A DNA stretch of 64,000 nt, from assembly GCA_001858525.1 (NCBI GenBank), contig LAPX01000007.1, positions 248,001 through 312,000 on the forward strand. Direction: 5' to 3'. The stretch is from Vampirovibrio chlorellavorus (lineage in GTDB: Bacteria > Cyanobacteriota > Vampirovibrionia > Vampirovibrionales > Vampirovibrionaceae). The position numbers were made by a program, and so were the translations under genes. Every line of letters starts with the position of its first letter. Within the stretch, counting starts at the first letter, position 1. The notes under the pieces were generated by a model that was not told where the DNA came from, searched no databases, and saw nothing but the letters and a program-made list of their open reading frames with translations. Shown here in pieces: positions 8,231 through 15,595 of this stretch.

Positions 8231-9391
8231 ATGCGTAAGCCTTTCTCGTTCAAACTGGTGTTAAGCGCGGTTCTGCTTTTGGCCCTCACTGTGTTAGGGG
8301 TGGCCTTCTCCGGATTATGGCCGTCCCAGCCTGCTTTTAAACTGGCCGGTGAGGTGCAGGCCCGCGAATTTCGAAATGGTTCTCGCTTCGGCGGGCGTGT
8401 TTTACAGGTTTTGGTGCAGGAAGGCCAAGTGGTCCAGAAGGGCCAGCCTTTAATCGTGTTTGATGAAACCGATTTGCAGGCCAAAATCGCCGATGCCAAA
8501 GCCACCTTGGCTCAGGCACTGGCTCAGGAAAAGCTGCTGGCCAAAGGGGCCGATACCGGTCAGTTGCGTCAGGCCAGCGCCGGTGTTCAACAGGCTGAAC
8601 AGCGTTTAAGAATCGTCACCACCGGGGCGCGCCCGGAAGAGATTGCTCAGGCCCAAAGCAAGGTGCAAATTGCGGAAACGCAAGCCCAGCAGGCCCAGCA
8701 AGCACTGGATGGCGCCAAATCCATGCTGGATGAAGGGATTATTTCCCGCCAGAAGTATGACGGCCTAGTTGCTTCAGCGGAATCGGCCCAAAGCAGCCTG
8801 AGTGCCGCCAAAGCCGCTTTATCCCTGATGAAATCAGGGGGGCGCTCTGAAGAAAAGCGTATTGCCAGTGCCCAGTTATCGGCAGCCAAGGCCCAGTATG
8901 GCCAATTGGCCAAAGGGGCCCAATCCGAAGAGTTGAGCATTGCCTCTGCCAATGTGGAAAAGGCGCGGAGCAATGTAAAAGCCTTGGAAGCCCAGTTATC
9001 AGAACTGAGAATTCAAGCTCCGGCTGCCGGATACGTGAGCGTGGTGGCCGTGGCTCCCGGCGATTTGGTGGCTCCCGGTCGACCGGTGATTACCATCATT
9101 GACTATGACCACCTGTGGGCCGATGTGTTTATGCCGGAATCCAAGCTGGCCGCCCTGTCCATTCATCCGGGGCAAGCGGTTTCCGTGACCCCCCGCAGCA
9201 ACGCCAAAGCCCATTTTCAAGGTCAGGTGGCTCTCGTCAATCCCAAAAGCGAGTTTATTCCCAACAGTGGCGGCGATAGCAGCAGTGAGGAATCCACCTT
9301 TCGCCTGAAGATTACCGTTGCCAACAAGGATGAAACCGGCAAAATTTCTCTCTACCCTGGCATGAAGGTCGACGTTTCCTTTGCCCGGTAA
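8231..9391 (+). CDS. HlyD-family periplasmic adaptor (membrane fusion protein)
   Basis: Membrane-anchored periplasmic adaptor linking an inner-membrane ABC exporter to an outer-membrane TolC-type channel. It has an N-terminal membrane anchor (LVLSAVLLLALTVLGVAF), the first half of the lipoyl/barrel-sandwich domain (VLQVLVQEGQVVQKGQPL), a long Ala/Gln-rich coiled-coil hairpin (about 90-260) with internal GA-SEE/GARPEE repeats, and the second half (RIQAPAAGYVSVVAVAPGDL) with a beta-barrel. Length 386, typical of YbhG-like adaptors. A TATAAT hexamer at 8187-8192 may be its -10 element. First gene of a four-gene tripartite exporter operon; the transported substrate is unknown. Confidence 0.88.
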   Translation: MRKPFSFKLVLSAVLLLALTVLGVAFSGLWPSQPAFKLAGEVQAREFRNGSRFGGRVLQVLVQEGQVVQKGQPLIVFDETDLQAKIADAKATLAQALAQEKLLAKGADTGQLRQASAGVQQAEQRLRIVTTGARPEEIAQAQSKVQIAETQAQQAQQALDGAKSMLDEGIISRQKYDGLVASAESAQSSLSAAKAALSLMKSGGRSEEKRIASAQLSAAKAQYGQLAKGAQSEELSIASANVEKARSNVKALEAQLSELRIQAPAAGYVSVVAVAPGDLVAPGRPVITIIDYDHLWADVFMPESKLAALSIHPGQAVSVTPRSNAKAHFQGQVALVNPKSEFIPNSGGDSSSEESTFRLKITVANKDETGKISLYPGMKVDVSFAR

Positions 9392-9464
9392 GTGCCCTGT
9401 GTCGTTGGGTGGTAACTGTCTTACAGCGGTTAGCGCCACGCACTAACCTTAATTCAAAGTATTC

Positions 9465-10535
9465 ATGATGACCCTTCCCGCCGAAACCCAGCCCCGCAAG
9501 CAGTTGTCCGAACCGGCCATTCTGACTGAAAATCTGGTGCGCACCTTTGGGGAGAAAGTGGCGGTGGATCACCTCAATCTGCACATCGAGAAGGGTGAGA
9601 TTTTTGGCTTTTTGGGGCCCAATGGCTCTGGCAAGTCTACCACCATTAAAATGCTGTGCGGGCTGCTGGCCCCCACCTCCGGGAAAGCATTGGTCAGCGG
9701 CATTGATGTCCGCCGCGATCCTGAGCGTATTCGTTCCAAAATCGGCTATATGCCCCAAAAGTTTAGCCTCTACGAAGATCTCACGGTGAAAGAGAATATC
9801 GACTTTTACGCCCAGCTATACGGGGTCAAGGGCTCCGGGGCCAAGCGTCGCAAGGAAGAAGTGATTGATCTTGTGGGGATTGGGCATTACCGGGGCTTTC
9901 TGGCCCGGCAGTTATCGGGTGGCTGGAAACAGCGCCTGGCCTTGTGTTGTGCTTTGGTGCATCAGCCTGAAATTATCTTTCTGGATGAACCCACCGCCTC
10001 GATGGATCCGGTGGCCCGCCGTGGCTTGTGGGATTTGCTGTTTACGCTGGCCAGTAATGGGGTCACACTGTTTGTGACCACCCACTATATGGATGAAGCC
10101 GAGCGTTGTAGTAGCCTTGGCTATATTTATAACTCCAAACTGATTGTCAGTGGTGGACTGGAAGAGTTAAAACACGCCAAAGCCGTGGTCGGCGAGGGAA
10201 ATGTTCGCCTGGAAGTGCTGTGCAAACCATTGGTGAAAACCTTTAACCAGATCAAGGCGCTCCCTTATGTACAGGATGTGACCATTTTTGGGCAGGCCTT
10301 GCACGTGGTCAGTGAAGATGCCGATGTCTTGGCCCGGCTAACCCATGATCTAGATCGGGCCGATGTGGCCGTGCAGCAGATTCGGGCCATTGAACCGTCG
10401 CTGGAAGACGTATTTGTGACCTTGACCAAGGCCAGCATGGCCGAGGATGAAATCCGCCAAAAGGATTTGGGCCATAAGCTGGCACAGACCCACGCCAGTG
10501 GCTTTGATGACGATGAGGACGGCAACGATGCTTGA
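9465..10535 (+). CDS. ABC transporter ATP-binding protein (drug/lipid exporter type)
   Basis: Cytoplasmic ATPase of an ABC-2 exporter (CcmA/YbhF-like). Walker A GPNGSGKST at about 52-60, Q-loop MPQKFSLYEDLT, signature LSGGWKQRL (about 150), Walker B IIFLDEPTASMD and H-loop TTHYMDEAE. The C-terminal 100 residues form the extra regulatory domain seen in this subgroup (ending near EPSLEDVFVTLTKA). The start ATG at 9465 is directly followed by a second ATG. The stop overlaps the start of the permease gene by eight bases, so translation is probably coupled. Confidence 0.93.
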   Translation: MMTLPAETQPRKQLSEPAILTENLVRTFGEKVAVDHLNLHIEKGEIFGFLGPNGSGKSTTIKMLCGLLAPTSGKALVSGIDVRRDPERIRSKIGYMPQKFSLYEDLTVKENIDFYAQLYGVKGSGAKRRKEEVIDLVGIGHYRGFLARQLSGGWKQRLALCCALVHQPEIIFLDEPTASMDPVARRGLWDLLFTLASNGVTLFVTTHYMDEAERCSSLGYIYNSKLIVSGGLEELKHAKAVVGEGNVRLEVLCKPLVKTFNQIKALPYVQDVTIFGQALHVVSEDADVLARLTHDLDRADVAVQQIRAIEPSLEDVFVTLTKASMAEDEIRQKDLGHKLAQTHASGFDDDEDGNDA

Positions 10536-11694
10536 GGCCCTAAAGCGCGGCGAATTTTTGGGCCTAAGCTGGGCTGGCATTCAGTCCATCTTCCGCAAGG
10601 AGATTATCCAGCTCTTGCGAGACCCTTATCTGGTCATGTTTATCATTGCCTTGCCGGTCATTCAGCTCATGGTAACGGGCTTGGCCGTACAGCGGGATCT
10701 CAAGCACATTGCCACAGTAGTGGTTAACTACGATCAGGGCAGCGCTTCCCGGGATTTGATGGCTGATTTCCAGAACAGTACCTTGTTTGATCTGGATCAG
10801 GTGCCCTCGGATGCGGTCATGATGCAGAAAATTCGCAATGGCAACTATCGGGTGGGTATTATCATCCCGCCAGACTACTCTGAGAAAGCCTTGACGGGGG
10901 CCACCGCGCCGCAAATCAACATTATTGTGGATGGCACTCAGGGGACTATTGCCAAAACCATTGTGGATGGGGCCAGTCAGGTGGTTTTTAACCACAACCG
11001 TAAACTGCTGGCGGAAGCCGGTTTGGGAAACGCCGACAGCAGCCTGCCCGCAGGCATCGAGCTAAAAACCAAGGTGCTGTACAACCCCAAAATGTCGTCT
11101 GCCTATTATTTGGTGCCGGCTATTTTGGCCATTGTGATGCACATGTTGACCATTTTATTTACCAGTTTTGCCGTGGTGCGGGAACGAGAGTCTGGCACCC
11201 TGGAGCAATTAATGGTCAGTCCGGTAAAAGTGCCGGATCTCATGTTGGGGAAAGTCCTGCCTTATGCCTTTATCGGCTTCCTTGATATGTTGCTGACCCT
11301 GGGCGTGATGGTGTGGTTCTTTAATATCAGCATTACCGGCAGTTTCTTTTTCCTGTGCGTGGCCTCCTTCATTTTCATTCTGACCTCCCTGGGCATTGGC
11401 TTGTTGATTTCCATTTTGTGCCGCACCCAGGTTCAGGCCATTCAGCTGACCGTGGCCATCTTTCTGCCCAGCTTGCTGTTGACCGGCTTTGTCTTCCCGT
11501 TGGAGCCCATGCCCTGGTTCATCAAGATTATCAGTTACTCACTGCCCCTGACCTATTATCTGGATATCATTCGCGGGGTGGTGATTAAGGGGATTGGCGG
11601 CGGCGATCTGTGGTTTCAAACCCTGATTTTGCTACTTATGGCCGTAATCACCCTAGGGGCCAGTATTCTGCGCTTTAACAAGCAAATTAACTAG
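10528..11694 (+). CDS. ABC-2 type permease (exporter membrane subunit)
   Basis: Inner-membrane subunit of the exporter encoded by this operon, 388 residues. Topology is that of ABC2_membrane_3 proteins: helix 1 (YLVMFIIALPVIQLMVTGLA), a large periplasmic loop (about 55-200), then five helices, with the EREsGTLEQLMVSP cytoplasmic coupling motif before helix 3. I chose ATG at 10528 (MLEALKRG); it overlaps the ATPase stop and follows GAGGA. An in-frame upstream ATG at 10447 lies well inside the ATPase gene. The combination adaptor, ATPase, permease and TolC is a complete efflux pump. Confidence 0.92.
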   Translation: MLEALKRGEFLGLSWAGIQSIFRKEIIQLLRDPYLVMFIIALPVIQLMVTGLAVQRDLKHIATVVVNYDQGSASRDLMADFQNSTLFDLDQVPSDAVMMQKIRNGNYRVGIIIPPDYSEKALTGATAPQINIIVDGTQGTIAKTIVDGASQVVFNHNRKLLAEAGLGNADSSLPAGIELKTKVLYNPKMSSAYYLVPAILAIVMHMLTILFTSFAVVRERESGTLEQLMVSPVKVPDLMLGKVLPYAFIGFLDMLLTLGVMVWFFNISITGSFFFLCVASFIFILTSLGIGLLISILCRTQVQAIQLTVAIFLPSLLLTGFVFPLEPMPWFIKIISYSLPLTYYLDIIRGVVIKGIGGGDLWFQTLILLLMAVITLGASILRFNKQIN

Positions 11695-11736
11695 GTAGCC
11701 GGTAAAATAATTCCAGCATGCATGATAGAGGCAGCC

Positions 11737-13101
11737 ATGAGTCTATTTTCCAAATCACATTCCCCCAATCTCACCCTGAGCCTGGCAATAGGCTTGGGAC
11801 TGTTGCTGTCTCAGACGACGCTCCCGGTGCTGGCGGCTCGTCCGGCCAGTAAGGCCCTGCCTCTGGATGTGTTGTCCCCCATGCCCACTGTGAATGGCCC
11901 GCTGGAAAAGCCCGCCAAGATATCAAGAGCCTCTCGTAAACCCTTTGCCAAGTCCGAAAAAATGGAGTCCAATGCCACGGTCGCCCCTTCCGATGCTTCG
12001 GTGATCGCCGAAGTGCTGAAATTGAAATGGCAGGCCGCTCCGTTGTATGGCAATGTGGGCGACCTGCAAAAGATCGGTCTGGAAAAAGTGCTGAAAACAG
12101 CCGCTGAACGGAATTTATCCGTGCGTCAGGCTGAGGCACAGGCCAAAGAGGCCGAAGCCCAAGCCAAAGATCTAATCGAATCTAATCCGCTCATCCTGTT
12201 AAACCCCATTCAGTTGGGCTTGATGAAGCAGGCGGAAAGTGCCAACGTGCAAGCCACCCGCTCTCATGTTCAGGTGGCTCGCCAAAAGGCCTTGTTGGAA
12301 AGCGCCTCCCGCTATTACACCCTGACGCAGGCTTATTTAGCCAAATACTCAGCGTTTCAGGCCATTGAGCAAGGAAAAACCCAACTCAAAGTGGAAGAAA
12401 GCCGTTTTCTGAGTGGGGAATCCGACCGCTTTGGAGTGACCCAAACGGAAATGGCGCTGATCGATCGGTATAGCCGTTATATGAGCGCCGATCATGCCTA
12501 TTACTCGGCTTCAGTGGCCTTGAGCAACTTCCTGGACTTGCCCGAGGACAAAGTGCTGGTGCCCGAGGAAGTCAGCCTGCAAAGCGAAATCAATATGGTG
12601 CCCACCCTCAAGTTATTTCCAGACAGTTTAACGTTGGAGAAGGCCCAAAAAGTTGCCCTGACCCGCCCGGACATTCAGGAGTTTGTATTGCGACGGGAAG
12701 CCTTGCAGAAACTGATCAAGGCCAGCTTTGGGCAGGAGAAGCGCAAGCGGGAAGCGGATTTAAAACAACTGGATCTGCAAGCCGAACAGGGTGTTGATTT
12801 GGTATCGGCGGCAGTGAACCGGGCTTATGCGCAGGTGCAAACGGCCAAAAAAAATCTGCAACTGGCCCAACAGCGTTATGAATTGGCCATTTCATTGGTG
12901 CACCAATTGGAAGTCAGCAACAAGGCTGGCTTTAGCAGCACCAAGGACGTGCTGGATGGTCAGCTGGAGTTGGCTCGCAGCAATTCCAACCTGATTGAAG
13001 CCCGCTTGGGAAGTAATCTTGCCCAGATTCAACTGGCTTACGAACTGGGCCTGCTACAGGACGAGTTGATTTCCCATCCCCTGCCGGTGAATCTGCTTTA
13101 A
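11737..13101 (+). CDS. TolC-family outer membrane efflux protein
   Basis: Outer-membrane/periplasmic channel for the exporter upstream, about 454 residues. It has an N-terminal signal peptide (hydrophobic LTLSLAIGLGLLLSQTTLPV, cleavage likely after LAA) and a Pro/Lys-rich linker. The long alpha-helical OEP repeats follow, with the typical KKNLQLAQQRYELA segment and a C-terminal LAQIQLAYELG. ATG at 11737 is preferred because AGAGG precedes it; an in-frame ATG lies at 11722. Last gene of the operon, 42 bases after the permease, followed by a strong inverted-repeat region. Confidence 0.88.
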   Translation: MSLFSKSHSPNLTLSLAIGLGLLLSQTTLPVLAARPASKALPLDVLSPMPTVNGPLEKPAKISRASRKPFAKSEKMESNATVAPSDASVIAEVLKLKWQAAPLYGNVGDLQKIGLEKVLKTAAERNLSVRQAEAQAKEAEAQAKDLIESNPLILLNPIQLGLMKQAESANVQATRSHVQVARQKALLESASRYYTLTQAYLAKYSAFQAIEQGKTQLKVEESRFLSGESDRFGVTQTEMALIDRYSRYMSADHAYYSASVALSNFLDLPEDKVLVPEEVSLQSEINMVPTLKLFPDSLTLEKAQKVALTRPDIQEFVLRREALQKLIKASFGQEKRKREADLKQLDLQAEQGVDLVSAAVNRAYAQVQTAKKNLQLAQQRYELAISLVHQLEVSNKAGFSSTKDVLDGQLELARSNSNLIEARLGSNLAQIQLAYELGLLQDELISHPLPVNLL

Positions 13102-13109
13102 ATAATGGG

Positions 13110-13249
13110 GGTGAGTCTCCCCTCCCTACACGTTTTTAACTGTTTGAGTAAAGCGAGTTAAAAAAAGGGTTCGGCACTCTTGCCAGAAGCACGATTGGTT
13201 TGTCTGAGCTGCACGAGTTTTAGAAACGTGTAGGGAGGAGAGACTCACC
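13110..13249. repeat. 140-bp nested inverted repeat
   Basis: A 26-base arm at 13110-13135 (GGTGAGTCTCCCCTCCC then TACACGTTT) is repeated in inverted orientation at 13224-13249 with a single mismatch. Weaker pairing continues outwards into AAATAA/TTATTT. Inside lies a second inverted repeat, TTTTTAACT (13133-13141) with AGTTAAAAA (13156-13164), whose flanking T and A runs could act as a terminator on either strand. It has no coding capacity. It could be a MITE-like element or an oversized transcription terminator after the efflux operon. Confidence 0.75.
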
Positions 13250-13280
13250 GCAGTTATTTTTCTGGGACACTCCACACGAA

Positions 13281-13311
13281 GAACCGCCTCAGGGGTGACC
13301 TCAGGCGGTTC
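13281..13311. terminator. Hairpin between convergent genes
   Basis: GAACCGCCT (13281-13289) pairs with AGGCGGTTC (13303-13311), with AGG/CCT extending the stem inside. It lies between the convergent efflux operon and the minus-strand gene at 13350. No T-tract follows on either strand, so terminator function is tentative. Confidence 0.45.
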
Positions 13312-13349
13312 AGGTTTGAAACTGTTACCTTACAACGATTGGTTGAAGA

Positions 13350-13550
13350 TTAGTTGATGCTGTGCCAGGGGAGCAAATCGGCCCAGAAATCCGGGTTGGC
13401 TCTACCCACTTCAACGGTTTGGACTTTGTTAATGCAGAAAACCTGCTTGAGGTACATAATTTCCGCTTGTAGCAGGGGATCAATATAAACTTTATTCTGT
13501 TCAGGCTCCACCACGAGTCCCAATGTTAAAGACAGTTCAGTTTCAGTCAT
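13350..13550 (-). CDS. Small hypothetical protein (66 aa)
   Basis: Unrecognised acidic protein, MTETELSLTLGLVVEPEQNK at its start. No membrane segment or known motif; it may be a small cytosolic regulator or adaptor. Support for coding: an uninterrupted frame, AGGA shortly before the ATG, and a position between two hairpins. Roughly 290 bases upstream are free of genes and include an AT-rich stretch (13620-13650) that could hold its promoter. Confidence 0.5.
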   Translation of the reverse strand: MTETELSLTLGLVVEPEQNKVYIDPLLQAEIMYLKQVFCINKVQTVEVGRANPDFWADLLPWHSIN

Positions 13551-13784
13551 GTGTCCTGCTCTCTCTTTCTTTTCCTATAGTCCGCCAAGGCTGCTCAAGG
13601 CTTACTTCAGCTTTATATAGATAAAAAAACAAATAAAAAACAGGAATTGCTTCCATGAGCGCATCTTGTTACGAAGTGCAATGGAAGCAGAACGAGCATC
13701 CCCAGATAGCTGAGGGCATGGATTCATTTGTCCCCAGTCTCTCCGCACCCGGGTTTTCAGGATGCCATTTTTCTCAGCACCATA

Positions 13785-13812
13785 AAGGCCTCCTGAGCAT
13801 CAGAGAGGCCTT
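13785..13812 (-). terminator. Hairpin terminator for the gene at 13838
   Basis: AAGGCCTC (13785-13792) and GAGGCCTT (13805-13812) form a perfect 8-bp stem with a 12-base loop, just past the stop of the minus-strand gene. Only a short T-run (TTTAT) follows on the minus strand. Confidence 0.55.
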
Positions 13813-13837
13813 GTCATTAATTCAATACTTCTAGTGC

Positions 13838-14218
13838 CTAGCCCAGTTCGGACTGCGGCATCAAGTGCGCCTGTGGGCCTTCATGTAACAGGGGTAGTTC
13901 GCTCATGCCACCATCCAGAATGTAGATGTAGTTGATGAGTTTTACGGCAATGGCTTGCTGACTATCTACAGAAAGGTGCTTCAGCAGCTCCACCAAATGA
14001 CGAGCATGCATCTCAAAGCCGCTGCGACGAAAACTGGGGAAGATAAAGCGCACCCGTTCGGACTTGGTTCGCAGCTCCGCAGAGTCTAAAAGTCCCTCTG
14101 TTTCCATTACTGAGAACAGATAACGAGCAGTCATTTCCTGATGCGTGCGCGAGGCATTCTGCAGGAGGCTGACAGCCATGGAAAGAGTGGGGTCTTTATC
14201 ATACCAACGCTGTTTCAT
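13838..14218 (-). CDS. Hypothetical protein, RWYD family (126 aa)
   Basis: Unrecognised, probably cytosolic helical protein. It begins MKQRWYDKDPTLSMAVSLL, closely resembling SYIRWYDRQPKLSEACKLL at the start of the protein at 34526. Both continue with a helical segment ending in a long stretch before YI (AVKLINYIYI here, ILKMVHYIQ there). I take the two as diverged members of one lineage-specific family of unknown function. It stands alone on the minus strand with its own apparent terminator. The upstream 130 bases contain no gene. Confidence 0.7.
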   Translation of the reverse strand: MKQRWYDKDPTLSMAVSLLQNASRTHQEMTARYLFSVMETEGLLDSAELRTKSERVRFIFPSFRRSGFEMHARHLVELLKHLSVDSQQAIAVKLINYIYILDGGMSELPLLHEGPQAHLMPQSELG

Positions 14219-14353
14219 AGGCCTTAAACTCCCAGTTTGCGCACAGAAACCCGACCATAGAAGTAGGGATACTATGGGTCTCGGTTCAAAGTGCTCAAAA
14301 GTTTAGGGTTTTGGGGCTAATTTTAACAATTAGAAACAATCACACCCGTAAAC

Positions 14354-15592
14354 TCAGTAAACTTCTGTGGGAGCCAAAGAAAACAACCGGGTCAAACGGC
14401 CCACGGCAGACCCCCGGCTAAAGCGTGGCGGATCCAGATAGATGTTGTAGAGACCCAAGCCGCACCACAGCCAGTTTTGGGCGTAATAATCGTTTTTAGT
14501 GTTCCATTGACCACCCGGCTTCAGGTTGGGCACAATCTTTTTTTGCAGCAGTTCTTCACCCAGACGTTCATCTTGCAAGTATAAACCCGGGAAAACCGCG
14601 CCGTAAATGGCTCCAGACTTTAAATCAGGATGACGCACAATGCCGTCCCAGGTGATGGAAATGGGCAAATCCTTGCGGATTTTCCAGTAGCGGGGCAGCA
14701 TGTTTTTGGTTTTCAGCAGTTGGGTAGCCCGCTTCTCCAGTGGATTCATCAGGGCATCCAGCCCCACCCGCCAGTAAACCCGGATGGCCTCATAACCAAA
14801 GTCACTGCGGGCATCCAGCGGATCGTTGTACAACTGGATGCTGTCATTGTCCAGAGAGATTTCCACCCAGTCCGGCATCAGGCCGCTTTCAGTCTGGGTG
14901 ACCGCCCGGCTCATAATCTCGTAGGAAGAATCAATCAGCAAGGTCCAGTCGTGGTTGTCATCCACTTCCGCAAAGACCCGATAGGCATAAGGCGCAAAGT
15001 AGGATGGGTTGATTTGGTAGGTGCGACCTTTTTGCGGCCAGTCGCCCGGCAATAAGACCCGCCCCAGTGGCGCATTCAAGGTCAACCGATCCCAAATCTC
15101 GTTCAGAATGGGCAGAGCCTCGCTTTGATACTGAGGTTCATTCCAGATTTTGGCAGCCAGCAGCAAGGCCAAAGCGATGTCCTGATCGGCGTCCGTGGCG
15201 CTGGTGGTATCCAGGGCTCCCCAGGTTTTGTCGGCCTTCTGGCCCCATTTCCAGGAAAACAGATGGTCGCCCCGTGGGATTTGCAGATTGTCTTTAGCCC
15301 AGCGGTAAGTGGCATCAAAAGTGGCCTTGTCCCGCATCCAGAAAGCCCGCAACATGGCATAAGCTTGCCCTTCGGAGGTGCTGATGTTGCCGTTGTAGTC
15401 GATAACTCGGCCATCCGCCTGGATGAAGGTGCTTTTGTACTGGGACCAGCTGCTCTGCATCAGGCCGCGCACTTCCAGTTCGTTCAGGGGGCTGGCGGCG
15501 ATGGCCCTGGGCAGGCAAAAACCAACCAGCAAGATCAGGGCAAGTATCGCCCCTATCCAGACCGAGGGTCGACGCGCTGGCCTAACCGGCAT
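14354..15592 (-). CDS. Glycoside hydrolase family 8 (endoglucanase/BcsZ-like)
   Basis: Exported (alpha/alpha)6-barrel glycanase of 412 residues; GH8 members cleave beta-1,4-glucans, chitosan or xylan. An N-terminal signal peptide (WIGAILALILLVGFCLP, then ASPLNELE) is followed by the catalytic acid in STSEGQAYAM (Glu about 73), the ATDADQDIALALLLA motif (about 134) and a later Asp-rich region (YNDPLDARSDFGYEA) likely to hold the base. It resembles the BcsZ cellulase of cellulose-synthase operons, but no bcs genes are here. It starts 3 bases after the thrS stop and is probably co-transcribed with it. If the organism preys on algae, a wall-degrading role is possible; that is inference. Confidence 0.87.
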   Translation of the reverse strand: MPVRPARRPSVWIGAILALILLVGFCLPRAIAASPLNELEVRGLMQSSWSQYKSTFIQADGRVIDYNGNISTSEGQAYAMLRAFWMRDKATFDATYRWAKDNLQIPRGDHLFSWKWGQKADKTWGALDTTSATDADQDIALALLLAAKIWNEPQYQSEALPILNEIWDRLTLNAPLGRVLLPGDWPQKGRTYQINPSYFAPYAYRVFAEVDDNHDWTLLIDSSYEIMSRAVTQTESGLMPDWVEISLDNDSIQLYNDPLDARSDFGYEAIRVYWRVGLDALMNPLEKRATQLLKTKNMLPRYWKIRKDLPISITWDGIVRHPDLKSGAIYGAVFPGLYLQDERLGEELLQKKIVPNLKPGGQWNTKNDYYAQNWLWCGLGLYNIYLDPPRFSRGSAVGRLTRLFSLAPTEVY

Positions 15593-15595
15593 CGC

